The notes: a model not told the origin generated them from the letters alone. 64,000 nt of DNA from Nostoc sp. CCCryo 231-06 (GCA_023522315.1 JAHCSU010000061.1:1-64000), one strand, 5' to 3'; numbered from the stretch's first letter, positions 23,705 through 32,901 are shown. Translations and numbers: made by a program.

Positions 23705-25204
23705 ATGAAAAACATAACTAGACGATCAGCCCTGAAGCTAGGAGCACTTACAGGCGGTTCCTTATTGCTTCCCATAGCTTTTCAACATCGCACCCAAGCT
23801 GCTACTGCTGGCAGTCCTCAGCCAGCTTTTTTTCAAGCGAAATTTCGCATCCCGCCAGTACTTAACCCAGTCCGGAGTGATGCGACCACAGATTACTATG
23901 AAATTACGATGAAGAAAGCTCAGGTTAATATTTTGCCTGGGTTAACAACGGAAGTCTGGGCGTATAATGGTATCACTCCAGGTCCCACAATTAAGCAACG
24001 TCAAGGCCGACAATCAATTGTTCGCTTTATCAATAATAGTGTGGGTGTACCGACATCAGTTCACCTACATGGCATGGCATCACTACCGCAATACGACGGC
24101 TATGCTGAAGATTTGACTCCACCTGGTTACTACAAAGATTACGTCTTTCCAAACAACCGCGCTGCTACGTTATGGTATCACGACCACGCAATCCATAATA
24201 CTGCACGCAATGTTTTTATGGGTTTGGCAGGTATGTACATTGTTCAAGATGAATTTGAACTTGGACTACCCTTACCCAAAGATCAGTATGATGTACCACT
24301 GATTATCCAGGATAAGCAGTTTAATAATACTGGCAAATTGGTGTTTGATGACCAAGGCGAAAAAGGCCAATATGGTGATGTGATCCTGGTGAATGGTGCG
24401 CCGTGGCCGAGGATGGAGGTAGCCGCTCGTAAGTATCGTTTCCGAGTCTTGAATGGTTCAATTTCGCGCTCTTACAAGCTAGCCCTAAGCAATGGCGCTG
24501 ATTTTATCATGATTGGCACTGATGCTGGATTGAGAAGTGCGCCAGCTACGGTCAAAAATTTCCGGCTAGGGATGGCAGAACGCTACGAATTCATTATTGA
24601 CTTTTCCAAGTACGCCGTCGGTACTAAAATAGTGCTGCAAAATCTCGGACTTCCTAACAACGATAATTACGACGGCACAAATCAAATCATGCGCTTTGAT
24701 GTTGTGAGTGCAGCAACCGACGATAGTTCTATCCCTGCCACACTGCGTACAGTTCAACCTATTCCAGAATCTTCAGCAGTGCGAACCAGAGAATTCAGAT
24801 ATGAGCGCACTAATGGTCTGTGGGTTATCAATGGCAAAGTCTGGGACATTAACCGAATTGATGCTAATCCTCAATTAGGCGATGTAGAAATTTGGAGATT
24901 GTATAACAACGCAGGTGGTTGGTTTCATCCTATCCATATCCACCTAATTGATTGCCAAATTCTTGACCGTAATGGTAAACCGCCATTCCTCTATGAGCGT
25001 GGTTGGAAGGATGTGTTTTATGTTGGGGAAAACGAGTCAGTACGAGTAATTGGCAAGTTTGGCCCGAATACTGGTAAGTACATGACACACTGCCACAATA
25101 CGGTTCACGAAGACCACGACATGATGAATCAGTTTGAAGTCGGGCAGGGTGGAAACTCAGGTTGGGAAGCTCCAGCAAAGCCGCTTCCAGCACCGCCTCT
25201 ATAG
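23705..25204 (+). CDS. Tat-exported multicopper oxidase
   Basis: 499 residues. The N-terminus TRRSALKLGALTGG is a twin-arginine signal. All four copper motifs are present: HLHG (120-123), WYHDHAIH (about 158-165), HPIHIHLIDCQIL (about 408-420) and HCHNTVHEDHDM (462-473), with Met473 as axial ligand of the type 1 copper. The enzyme resembles CotA/bilirubin-oxidase-type three-domain laccases and would oxidise phenols, bilirubin or metal ions in the periplasm. No metal-export neighbours are visible. Confidence 0.92.
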   Translation: MKNITRRSALKLGALTGGSLLLPIAFQHRTQAATAGSPQPAFFQAKFRIPPVLNPVRSDATTDYYEITMKKAQVNILPGLTTEVWAYNGITPGPTIKQRQGRQSIVRFINNSVGVPTSVHLHGMASLPQYDGYAEDLTPPGYYKDYVFPNNRAATLWYHDHAIHNTARNVFMGLAGMYIVQDEFELGLPLPKDQYDVPLIIQDKQFNNTGKLVFDDQGEKGQYGDVILVNGAPWPRMEVAARKYRFRVLNGSISRSYKLALSNGADFIMIGTDAGLRSAPATVKNFRLGMAERYEFIIDFSKYAVGTKIVLQNLGLPNNDNYDGTNQIMRFDVVSAATDDSSIPATLRTVQPIPESSAVRTREFRYERTNGLWVINGKVWDINRIDANPQLGDVEIWRLYNNAGGWFHPIHIHLIDCQILDRNGKPPFLYERGWKDVFYVGENESVRVIGKFGPNTGKYMTHCHNTVHEDHDMMNQFEVGQGGNSGWEAPAKPLPAPPL

Positions 25205-25216
25205 ATAGTAAGAATC

Positions 25217-25241
25217 AGGCACTAGGTTATTGATAGTGCCT
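25217..25241 (+). terminator. Possible terminator after the multicopper oxidase
   Basis: AGGCACTA and TAGTGCCT form a perfect 8-bp stem 13 bp past the stop, but only CTATAC follows, so the T run is weak. Confidence 0.35.
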
Positions 25242-25350
25242 CTATACACCTATAGATAGAGGCTGGTTGTGACAGCAAAAAGTATGCAGACTTTTGCAGA
25301 TTAGATCATTGTTCAGTTTAGTTTTGAATATCACAGGGTAAAAACAATCT

Positions 25351-25788
25351 ATGTTCAAAAAGTTCGTTGCAGTAGTATTAGGAGCCGCTTTAGCACTGCC
25401 TTTCCATTTACCAGTACAAGCTGATGACACTGACTATCCACTACCATTCCAGCAGTATCTCAAGCAACTAGAGATAGAGTCTGATTGGTTTCGAGAAGGA
25501 CTAGCAAAGAAGCACTATCATTTTCTCTCTTCCGCCCCTACTGGCAGACTCATAGCTCTATCTAATACAACTTGCACTAAATTGAAATTGGGACAACCAT
25601 ACGAAATTATCAAAGCAAGTGTGGAAGCTGCTAGTAATTCCATGTTTCCGGCAAGAGTAATTAATAAGTTAGGTACAAGCGGCATTAGTAGATTTGCTGA
25701 TGTGGCAATTAAATCAGCTGTTGTTAATAACTGCCCTCAATTTAGTAGCCGCTTACCTGAGTTGGACTATGTTTTGCCACAAGATTAA
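25351..25788 (+). CDS. Secreted hypothetical protein
   Basis: 145 residues. MFKKFVAVVLGAALALPFHL and PVQA form a signal peptide; the mature protein begins DDTDYPLPFQQYL. Two Cys (TTCTKL, NNCPQF) could form a disulfide. I recognise no family. It sits between the multicopper oxidase and a TPR protein, all on the plus strand but with 50-150-bp gaps. Confidence 0.65.
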   Translation: MFKKFVAVVLGAALALPFHLPVQADDTDYPLPFQQYLKQLEIESDWFREGLAKKHYHFLSSAPTGRLIALSNTTCTKLKLGQPYEIIKASVEAASNSMFPARVINKLGTSGISRFADVAIKSAVVNNCPQFSSRLPELDYVLPQD

Positions 25789-25838
25789 GCCACAGCAATT
25801 TTTTACCCAATCAAGTCATCAAATTATAAATTAAAACT

Positions 25839-26621
25839 ATGCGCCGTCCGTTAAAAGCGATTGCCACATCGGGACTATCAAGCCTAATAAGTGGTTTGCT
25901 TCTCAATGTCCAGATAACACCTGCTTTCGCTCAACATCATCACTCCTCGCCTCATCATTCTTCTCCAAGAAGTACAACCACTAAACCTTCTATAATTTCA
26001 CCACCCTCACCCCAAGCTAGTAAAGTTGAAACCTTCGTTAACCAAGGGCTGGATAAACTGCATAAACAAAATTATACAGAGGCATTGAAACATTTTGATC
26101 AAGCCATTAAACTCGATAAAAATCATCAAATAGTCTACTTATATCGTGCTGATCTTCGCAGCCAACTTAAAGATTATAAAGGAGCTATTGAAGACTACAC
26201 CATAGCCAAAAAGTATAATCCTTCTTTCCCTTATATCTATAATCAGCAAGGAAAAGCTTATGAGGCTTTAAGAAATTACCCAAAAGCAATTGAAAATTAT
26301 ACTCAGGCAATTAAACTTTATCCTGAAGATGGCATTGGTTATGCAAACAGAGGTATTGCCTACTACAAACTTGGACACAATAAACAAGCAATGGAGAACT
26401 TCAATAAAGCAATTGCCATGAATAATGGACAAGCTGATGCTTATTTCAATCGGGGAAATCTGCACATTAAATTAGGCAATAATCAAGCAGCAATTACAGA
26501 TTATCAAAAAGCAAGATTATTATATTCTGACCAAGGGAAGCAACAAGCATATTTAAGAGCAACATTGACGATGCAAAAAGTTCTCGGCTCATTAGCTGTA
26601 CCCACTGTTAATACTTTGTAA
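25839..26621 (+). CDS. TPR-repeat exported protein
   Basis: 260 residues. A signal peptide (residues 1-31, ending near PAFAQ) is followed by a His/Ser-rich linker and about five TPR units: QNYTEALKHFDQAIKLDKNH, KDYKGAIEDYTIAKKYNP, RNYPKAIENYTQAIKLYPED, HNKQAMENFNKAIAMNN and NNQAAITDYQKARLLY. Such proteins are protein-protein scaffolds, probably in the periplasm. Partner unknown. Confidence 0.85.
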   Translation: MRRPLKAIATSGLSSLISGLLLNVQITPAFAQHHHSSPHHSSPRSTTTKPSIISPPSPQASKVETFVNQGLDKLHKQNYTEALKHFDQAIKLDKNHQIVYLYRADLRSQLKDYKGAIEDYTIAKKYNPSFPYIYNQQGKAYEALRNYPKAIENYTQAIKLYPEDGIGYANRGIAYYKLGHNKQAMENFNKAIAMNNGQADAYFNRGNLHIKLGNNQAAITDYQKARLLYSDQGKQQAYLRATLTMQKVLGSLAVPTVNTL

Positions 26622-26721
26622 GGACTCAGGTAAAAAACAGGTAGATAGAGAGTTTTACTTAAAAACACGCGCATCTAAATACAACTCAATAATTTCTGTT
26701 AGCTTCACAAAGAATTATTTT

Positions 26722-26756
26722 ATGTGGACGGCTAAAAACTTTTTAGCCGTCCACAT
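26722..26756. terminator. Long bidirectional terminator hairpin
   Basis: ATGTGGACGGCTAAAAA and TTTTTAGCCGTCCACAT pair perfectly over 17 bp around a single base. It lies between two convergent genes (ends at 26621 and 26785) and would terminate both; A-rich and T-rich arm ends suit this role. Confidence 0.7.
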
Positions 26757-26784
26757 GAAGTAAAGCGTAAGTAACAGAGGTAGC

Positions 26785-26988
<204 letters not shown>

Positions 26989-27007
26989 TCAAACTCTTCG
27001 GTGGTTG

Positions 27008-27046
27008 TTAATCAATAAGTTCGGCGAGGGTTTCAGCTTCGTTCAT
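27008..27046 (-). pseudogene. 12-codon remnant resembling an HsdR start
   Basis: ATG 27046 gives MNEAETLAELID then TAA. Type I restriction R subunits commonly begin MNEAETRAExID. There is no further homology. It is very short, so the assignment is tentative. Confidence 0.35.
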
Positions 27047-27192
27047 TATGCCCCAAGAGAAAAAATCACAACTGAGCAAAAGTGTTGTGAGGTAGTTGAC
27101 TTTCTTACTTTGTTGCTCAATTGAGGAATCAAATATTTTTTCTCGCTTTGCGCCTTGGCACGAAACTTTTATACCGTTAATCAGCAAGGCTG

Positions 27193-27230
27193 AATTTTTA
27201 CTATTCCTGTAAAACGGCCTTTGATGCAAT
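27193..27230 (-). pseudogene. Fossil copy of the 3' end of the VWA gene at 29397
   Basis: The 38 bases AATTTTTACTATTCCTGTAA-AACGGCCTTTGATGCAAT match the sequence around 29387-29425 (TTTTTACTATTGCTGTAAAA...) with few differences. They include the gene's stop and last codons. Nothing else of that gene is present. Confidence 0.65.
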
Positions 27231-27234
27231 TAAC

Positions 27235-27429
27235 TAGGACTTACGCACTGTACAAAAAAATTATGTTGTGCATCAACGTAATTACGTCGTTTCAGGGTTT
27301 TATTAATCATTTTTTGATGATAAATAGACCCGCGCTGTAGGGGCACAGCAATGCTGTTCCCTTACGACAGATGTGGTTTTTTAAACCATTCATATTTGGT
27401 CTTTTCTGTCAATGCGTAAGTAAGTCCTA
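27235..27429. mobile_element. MITE with TAGGACTTACGCA ends, long copy
   Basis: About 195 bp bounded by TAGGACTTACGCA and TGCGTAAG(TAAG)TCCTA. The interior (ACTGTACAAAAAAATTATG, GTGCATCAACGTAATTACGT) matches the copy at 63436-63613. The right end has a 4-bp TAAG duplication. Confidence 0.75.
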
Positions 27430-27479
27430 TTAACTTAAATTTATATTTAATCAGCAAAAAGGCAGATTGCTTTATCAAA

Positions 27480-27790
27480 ACTTTATATTTAACAAGCAAA
27501 ATGCCATTTGACTTAAGCAAAATGAGCTTTGACTTACTCAAGCCCCAGTTTGCTTACTCATTTTGGTGTTTTCCGCAATGAATATGAGCTTTGACTTATT
27601 CAAACCCCAGTTTACTTACTCATTTCGGTGTTTTCCGCAAGCAATATGAGCTTTGACTTAAGCAAAATCAGGTTTGACTTCCTAAATTGGCATTTTACTT
27701 ACTCATTTTGGTGTTTTCCGCAAGTCGAATGAGGTTTGACTTCCTAAATTGGCTTATTTACTTATTTATTTAAGTAATTCACGCATTTAT
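27480..27790. repeat. Degenerate ~62-bp tandem repeat array
   Basis: Units built of ATGAGCTTTGACTTA, a CCCCAGTTT segment, TTACTCATTT(T/C)GGTGTTT and TCCGCAA recur at 27522, 27584 and 27646 (62-bp spacing) and again, more diverged, at about 27729. No coding frame is preserved. Confidence 0.8.
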
Positions 27791-27829
27791 TTTGGTGTAT
27801 CGTTTATTTGTAGTTAATTATTTCTGCTT

Positions 27830-27899
27830 AATTTTTGCATCGTCCTACTTGAGCGATCGCATCATCAAACTACCTAACCGCTATGAAACTGTTGCTTTA
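27830..27899 (+). pseudogene. Remnant of the DUF433/DUF5615 junction, copy 2
   Basis: TTTTTGCATCGTCCTACTTG then GATCGCATCAT..., in frame ...FASSYLSDRIIKLPNRYETVA. This is the end of a DUF433 gene with the ATG of the toxin (CTATGAAACTGTTGCTT) overlapping, cut off after about six toxin codons. It overlaps the 3' end of the PIN gene on the other strand. Confidence 0.7.
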
Positions 27900-28301
27900 T
27901 ATTGAAATAATCTGAATTTCCGTTACTCGGTGCATTGGTTTGGTTGGCTTTTCAGTGGTGATCAGTTGATCAGCTTTAATTTGCAGAGCAGCCGCCACAT
28001 GAAGTGCATCCATCGCAGCTAAACCGTAAGTACAGGCAATTTGAGAAGCATTCTGTATAATTTGCTCTAAGTCAGTTGCCCAGTGGATGACAGCACTAAA
28101 AAATGTTTCGTAAAATTCCGCTTCGTCTTGTTGCTTGTTAAAAGTTGCTTTAGGCAAGACTTCTAACTGAACGAAGCGACTTGAGGCAAATTCCCGATTT
28201 TCATCGTTAAGAATTTGATTCGCTCTGATGCTGACTGACTGAATGCCACAGAAAGCGGTGATCAGTACACCAGAGTCTATGTACGTCTTCTTACGACTCA
28301 C
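27897..28301 (-). CDS. PIN-domain toxin (VapC-like)
   Basis: 134 residues from GTG 28301, which overlaps the antitoxin's stop. SRKKTYIDSGVLITAFCG has the first catalytic Asp; later acidic residues are at EVLPKA, the FYETFF helix, and AAMDALHVAAALQIKADQLI-TTEK with the third Asp and the C-terminal T-T. VapC enzymes cleave RNA, often tRNA. An in-frame TTG (28346) would start inside the antitoxin gene. Confidence 0.82.
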   Translation of the reverse strand: MSRKKTYIDSGVLITAFCGIQSVSIRANQILNDENREFASSRFVQLEVLPKATFNKQQDEAEFYETFFSAVIHWATDLEQIIQNASQIACTYGLAAMDALHVAAALQIKADQLITTEKPTKPMHRVTEIQIISI

Positions 28302-28551
28302 GGAATCCACCGCGACGTGCAGCAAGTTCAAGTTCAATTTCGTCAACGTTTAGAAGTTGCAATCCAGAAGCGATCGCTCTTTGTCGGATTGACCATAATT
28401 TTTTGGCTAAGGGTGTTTGTGGTACAAAATCAGATTCGGGGGGTATTGTTTCTGATTCAGATTTAAGTAGTTCAACAAACTCCAAAACTTTTTGTTGCTT
28501 TTCGGGTGTGAGTTCTCGCCAGTGTTCAAGTAGTTCAACTTCATTACCCAT
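28291..28551 (-). CDS. VapB-type antitoxin
   Basis: 86 residues. MGNEVELLEHWRELTPEKQQ-KVLEFVELLKSE matches DUF2281-like antitoxins, followed by a proline-containing linker and a toxin-binding end (LWSIRQRAIASGLQLLNVDE and IELELAARRGG). It overlaps the PIN gene by 11 bp. A truncated copy of its 5' end is at 22720-22805. Confidence 0.82.
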   Translation of the reverse strand: MGNEVELLEHWRELTPEKQQKVLEFVELLKSESETIPPESDFVPQTPLAKKLWSIRQRAIASGLQLLNVDEIELELAARRGGFRES

Positions 28552-28583
28552 AAGTATTTCACTATTGAATGATTTTTCTATTT

Positions 28584-28700
28584 TAGTGGCAGAAGCCTTA
28601 ATTTTTGGATCGTCCTACTTTGATGATCGCATCATTGAACTACCTAACCGCTATGAAAGTGTTGCTCCGTCAGGGATTACTACTCTCTGCGACAGCATAC
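28584..28700 (+). pseudogene. Remnant of the DUF433/DUF5615 junction, copy 3
   Basis: In frame: EALIFGSSYFDDRIIELPNR then YESVA, the DUF433 end, overlapped by the toxin start MKVLLRQGLLLSATAYL. After about 17 toxin codons the sequence becomes the 3' end of the SUKH-like gene on the other strand. Confidence 0.7.
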
Positions 28701-29367
28701 TTGTGCCAAATAGCTTCGATTTCATACCCATTAGGCTTTGGAGACTGCATCTTTCTTTCCATGACTTCTGCCATTCCTAGGATCATGCAAGTAAGGCTTG
28801 ACCATTTCATAGAAATTACTAAATCTTCCGATAAAAAGAGTATTGATGATGTTTCCTGTTGTTTTTCATTACCAACTACAACGTATAAGCCCTTCTCCGT
28901 GCTAGAAATGGGAAACAAGCGTGAAGAAAAATTTTTGCTATTGAGAAGAGAAGCTAAAACTTTTTGCTGGCTATTATTTTTCTTTATTGATAACTGTAAT
29001 TTGTGTTCGTCCTTCTTTAACCAAGAGCCTAGAGAGCGATATGTATTAATTGCTTCTCCTAACGGAAAAAAAACGTCATCTTCCAATGGAAATTCAAATT
29101 GAAAATAACTGTCGAAGGAATCCCAATTTTTGTTGGGGTTGACACCAATAGGCAAACAACTATTACCCCTTTGGTATAGTTCACAAAGTTCTAATGGTAA
29201 ATGAAACGGATAATTTTGAGTAAGTTCCTGGATATTCTCAAAACTTAATCTTGGAGGATAATCTGGATTATAACCGCCGTAAACACTCCAATATTCAAGA
29301 CACCCTATATAACCACTCTGTTCTGAAAGGATTGCAATCTATCAAGAATAGAGGTTATTGCTGACAT
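28670..29367 (-). pseudogene. SMI1/KNR4 (SUKH) family gene, frameshifted near its start
   Basis: ATG 29367 gives MSAITSILDRLQSFQNRVVI then a stop. In the next frame from about 29305 the reading continues GCLEYWSVYGGYNPDYPPRL, FENIQELTQNYPFHLPLELC-ELYQRGN, DDVFFPLGEAINTYRSLG and ends IEAIWHKYAVAESSNP. This is the cyanobacterial SMI1/KNR4 layout (PF-x-LP-x-E-x-ELYQWRNG ... FFPGYTFLPLEEA ... IWRKY). Many SUKH proteins are immunity or scaffold proteins. The last few codons derive from the adjoining toxin remnant. Confidence 0.65.
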
Positions 29368-29396
29368 TCTGCACCTCCAAACAAAGTCAATTTTTA

Positions 29397-30677
29397 CTAT
29401 TGCTGTAAAACGGTTTTTGATACAATCCTAGTTTTCTTCAGGTCTGCTTCGGAAAGTTCTTCTCCAGCTTGCAGGCGAGTGGCGGAAGTTTGCAACACTG
29501 TCGCTGCACCTTTATCTCCGATTTGTAAAGCTGTTTTTGCAGCCGTTTGCAACATTGTAGCTGCCCCAGCGCGATCGCCTTGTAGCAATTTCGCCTCAGC
29601 TAACTGGGTTTGCCGATACTTCGCTAATGCTAAAATTGATTGTTGTACCTGCGGATTAGAAGCCGGTTGATACGCCCGCACCACATCTGCATACACTGGC
29701 ACGAGGGGCGAAAGTAAGCCTTGTTCGTTAACCAACGGGTCATCATAACGGATTTGCAGATGCCCGATCGCTTGTTTACCTTCTGACAATTGTCCCAGAT
29801 AAATGTTAGCCAAAACTACCCGTTCTACATCCTGCATCAAATCTCCCAAACGTACAGCAAAGCTACCATCAGCTTCGGGTTCCACTGGTAACTCGATTGT
29901 GTCTGGCGCAACTTGGGCAATGGGTTTAAGTTCTGCTAGTCGGACATTAGGCACTAGAGATAACAGCAAGTAGGCATTAGTTAACCCAATAGACTGAATC
30001 CGTCCAAATAGTCGGCTAAATTGATCCACAGCTTGTTCAGGGCGTTCAATATGCGCTAAAGTCCCACCACCGACATCGGCAATTTTTTCCAGTAAATCCT
30101 GATTCCAGCTATTACCAAATCCGAAAGTATTGATAGTTAGGTTCAGTTTGGCAGCTTTTTGCGCCAGTTGAAGACAGCGTTTGTTGTCATCTCGCCCAAT
30201 ATCCCACTTCCAAATTCGCAAACCGCTTTCACCATGCCCATCTGTAAGCAGAAACGCCTGGGAAACAGCGCCTCTTGTGCCCTTCATCAATTCTGTAATT
30301 CCCAGTTCCAAACCCTCTGCGATCGCAGTGCCGCCGCTAGCGCTGAGTTTGCTTTTTATTTGAGATTTGATGCTTTCGGGGTCTTCGATCGCTTGGTTAG
30401 GGATAATGACTTCCGCAGTGCCGGAAAAAGCCACAACTGAGATGCGATCGCCAACTTTCAACCGATCGATTAATCCTTCCACTGCCTGAATCACCGTTTT
30501 AATCGGTTGTCCATGCATAGAACCACTTCTATCCAGAATCAAGCAGAGGTTAAGGGGCAGATTTTGGTCAAGCTCACCAGCGATAGCAAAAATCGTCATT
30601 GCTAGTTGACGTTGGCTACTTGTTTGAGCCACATCAACATTATTGTCATTTAACGCCGATAGCAATTTAACTTTCAT
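29397..30677 (-). CDS. VWA-domain protein, paralogue 1
   Basis: 426 residues. A VWA domain with the MIDAS DRSGS (LCLILDRSGSMHGQPIKTV), a threonine-type TDGHGE loop and SGGTAIAEGL occupies about residues 40-220. A beta-rich middle follows, and an Ala/Gln-rich helical end with repeated AATMLQTAAKTAL / AATVLQTSATRL units. No signal peptide. Lies 12 bp downstream of its paralogue at 30690 on the same strand, so the two are cotranscribed duplicates. Function unknown; VWA proteins often act with MoxR ATPases, none of which is nearby. Confidence 0.85.
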   Translation of the reverse strand: MKVKLLSALNDNNVDVAQTSSQRQLAMTIFAIAGELDQNLPLNLCLILDRSGSMHGQPIKTVIQAVEGLIDRLKVGDRISVVAFSGTAEVIIPNQAIEDPESIKSQIKSKLSASGGTAIAEGLELGITELMKGTRGAVSQAFLLTDGHGESGLRIWKWDIGRDDNKRCLQLAQKAAKLNLTINTFGFGNSWNQDLLEKIADVGGGTLAHIERPEQAVDQFSRLFGRIQSIGLTNAYLLLSLVPNVRLAELKPIAQVAPDTIELPVEPEADGSFAVRLGDLMQDVERVVLANIYLGQLSEGKQAIGHLQIRYDDPLVNEQGLLSPLVPVYADVVRAYQPASNPQVQQSILALAKYRQTQLAEAKLLQGDRAGAATMLQTAAKTALQIGDKGAATVLQTSATRLQAGEELSEADLKKTRIVSKTVLQQ

Positions 30678-30689
30678 CTAAACCTGAGT

Positions 30690-31946
30690 TTACTGCGGAG
30701 GGGTATCTTGCAAAACTGTTTTGGAGACCATTCTAGTTTTCTTGCGATCGCTTTCGGATAAATCTCCACCAGATTGTAGCTGGGTGGCAGAAGTTTGCAA
30801 CACTGTCGCCGCCCCAGTATCTCCCATTTGCAGCGCAGTTTTAGCAGCCGTTTGTAACATTGTCGCTGCACCAGAGCGATCGCCCTGTTGTAATTTCGTC
30901 TCGGCTAGCTGGGTTTGGCGATACTTAGCTAATGCTAAAATAGAGTGTTGCACCTGGGGATTCGGATCTGCTTGGTAATTTTTCACTACATGGGCATAAA
31001 CAAGGATATTTGGTGTAACTAAACCTACCTTGTTGGCGGCTGGATCATCGTAGCGGACTTGCATATTAGCGATCGCTTGTTCACCTGTTGGCAATTGTCC
31101 CAAATAAATATTAGCTAAGATTACCCGTTCTGCATCTTTCATTAAATCTCCCAACCGCACGGCGAAACGTCCATCAGCTTCTTGTTGCAGTGGTAACTCA
31201 ATTGTGTCTGGGGAAACTTGGGCAATAGGTTTAAGTTCTGCTAGCCGGACATTGGGCATCAGGGAGAATAACAGATAAGCATTAGTCAATCCCACGGTTT
31301 CAATCCGGCTAAACAGGCGATTAAACTCTTCCACTGCCTGTTCGGGTTTTTGAATATAAGATAAAGTACCTAAACCAGCATCAGCAATTTTTTCTAAAAC
31401 ATCTTGATTCCAATTGTCACCAAATCCCAAAGTGTTCAAAGTCAAATTGTAGCTAGCAGCCAATTGGGCGAATTTCAAACAGCGATCGTTATCACCGTGT
31501 TCATTTTCACCGTCGGTTAATAAAAAAGCTTGGGAAACAGTATCTTTTTTGCCCTTTGCCAACTCCTCAATGCCTAAGCGCAGTCCTTCATCAATCGCAG
31601 TTCCACCATCGGCGGCTAGGCGATTAATTTGCTGTTTAATTTTCTCTGGATCTTCGACAGTTTGACTGGGTACTAAGACTTTGGCACGGTGATCAAAAAC
31701 TACAACACTGAGGCGATCGCCAGGGTTAAGTCTATCTACCAAACGATTCGCTGCTTTTTTGACCGTTTCTAGCGATCGCCCGTTCATTGAGCCACTATGA
31801 TCGAGAATTAAGCATAAATTCAGGGGTACATGGCGGTCTTGATTTTCTGCGATTGCCGAAATCGAAATTCCCAACTGACGTTGACTGTTCAGTTGATTTG
31901 CGTCCAAATTACCATCATTCAAGGCAGGCTGCAAATTAACCTTCAT
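30690..31946 (-). CDS. VWA-domain protein, paralogue 2
   Basis: 418 residues, very similar to the downstream neighbour. MIDAS LILDHSGSMNGRSLETVKK, then SVVVFDHRAKVLVP, AADGGTAIDEGL and FLLTDGENEHGDN. The C-terminal helices repeat ATMLQTAAKTALQMGDTGAA. It lacks the GHGESGLRIWKWDIGRD insertion of the other copy. The pair arose by tandem duplication. Confidence 0.85.
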   Translation of the reverse strand: MKVNLQPALNDGNLDANQLNSQRQLGISISAIAENQDRHVPLNLCLILDHSGSMNGRSLETVKKAANRLVDRLNPGDRLSVVVFDHRAKVLVPSQTVEDPEKIKQQINRLAADGGTAIDEGLRLGIEELAKGKKDTVSQAFLLTDGENEHGDNDRCLKFAQLAASYNLTLNTLGFGDNWNQDVLEKIADAGLGTLSYIQKPEQAVEEFNRLFSRIETVGLTNAYLLFSLMPNVRLAELKPIAQVSPDTIELPLQQEADGRFAVRLGDLMKDAERVILANIYLGQLPTGEQAIANMQVRYDDPAANKVGLVTPNILVYAHVVKNYQADPNPQVQHSILALAKYRQTQLAETKLQQGDRSGAATMLQTAAKTALQMGDTGAATVLQTSATQLQSGGDLSESDRKKTRMVSKTVLQDTPPQ

Positions 31947-32183
31947 AACTCAAAGTCCCTATTCAGGATATACATTTTAAAAATAACTTCAAAGCAGTAC
32001 TTTAGCTCTACGGAAAACCTATCTAACACAAATACACTAATATAATCAGAATATCTTAGAAGCCAAGCATTGGCAGATGCGAAGCCACCTTCAGCATTAG
32101 GGAGAAATCCGCACCTTAAGGAAGGCTGGCATCGCGCTAGGATGTATTACAGTTAACGGCATAGTTTCAGGCGATCAGTTGCT

Positions 32184-32846
32184 ATGGACATTTCCCCAAT
32201 TAAGGCTGTTCAAGCCCCATATTACGGCGATAGCTCTTACCGGACACCACCGCCAGATTTACCTTCCCTCTTATTGAAGGAGCGAATAGTCTATATTGGG
32301 ATGCCTCTGGTGCCTGCTGTCACGGAATTAATCGTGGCTGAGTTGCTATTTTTGCAGTCCGACGACCCCGAAAAACCGATTAAAATCTATATCAATTCCA
32401 CTGGCACTTCCGGTTACAGTGGCGAACCCATTGGCTTTGAAACCGAAGCCTTCGCCATCTTTGACACCATGAAATATATCAAACCTCCTATCCACACCAT
32501 CTGCGTCGGTTCCGCAATGGGTATGGCAGCGATGCTACTCAGTGCTGGTACAAAAGGTTGCCGTGCTAGTTTGCCTCACTCCTCGATTATCCTGCATCAG
32601 CCCAAGAGCTACGCCCAAGGTCAAGCAACGGATATTCAAATTCGCGCCAGGGAAGTTTTGGTAAATAAAGGGGCGTTAGTTGATATCTTACATCGCACCA
32701 CCGGACAGCCTCCAGAAAAAATTATTAAAGACATGGATCGGCTGTTATATCTAACACCTTACGAAGCGAAGGAATACGGGCTTATTGACCGAGTTTTTGA
32801 GAAAGAAGAACTCGCAAATCCCCCACTCCCAGCCGGTGTCCTTTAA
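32184..32846 (+). CDS. clpR: ClpR, non-catalytic ClpP-like subunit
   Basis: 220 residues. The fold is ClpP (KIYINSTGTSGYSG, FDTMKYIKPPIHTICVGSAM, LPHSSIILHQPKSYAQGQATD). The catalytic Ser of CVGxAASMG is Gly113 (CVGSAMGMAA), and the Asp position is Leu187, while His138 remains. It is therefore the cyanobacterial ClpR subunit, which forms mixed rings with ClpP3. A 7-residue insertion (SGYSGEP) after the IN-x-x-G motif is typical. Followed after 129 bp by the catalytic partner. Confidence 0.9.
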   Translation: MDISPIKAVQAPYYGDSSYRTPPPDLPSLLLKERIVYIGMPLVPAVTELIVAELLFLQSDDPEKPIKIYINSTGTSGYSGEPIGFETEAFAIFDTMKYIKPPIHTICVGSAMGMAAMLLSAGTKGCRASLPHSSIILHQPKSYAQGQATDIQIRAREVLVNKGALVDILHRTTGQPPEKIIKDMDRLLYLTPYEAKEYGLIDRVFEKEELANPPLPAGVL

Positions 32847-32901
32847 TTTAGTTAGGAGTTATGAGTCATGATTTATGAGTTATTGAAAACTCCTCACTCC
32901 T

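Noticed and set aside
27480-27790. CRISPR-like or coding repeats
   Set aside because: Spacing is 62 bp with nearly the whole unit repeated, no unique spacers and no conserved frame.
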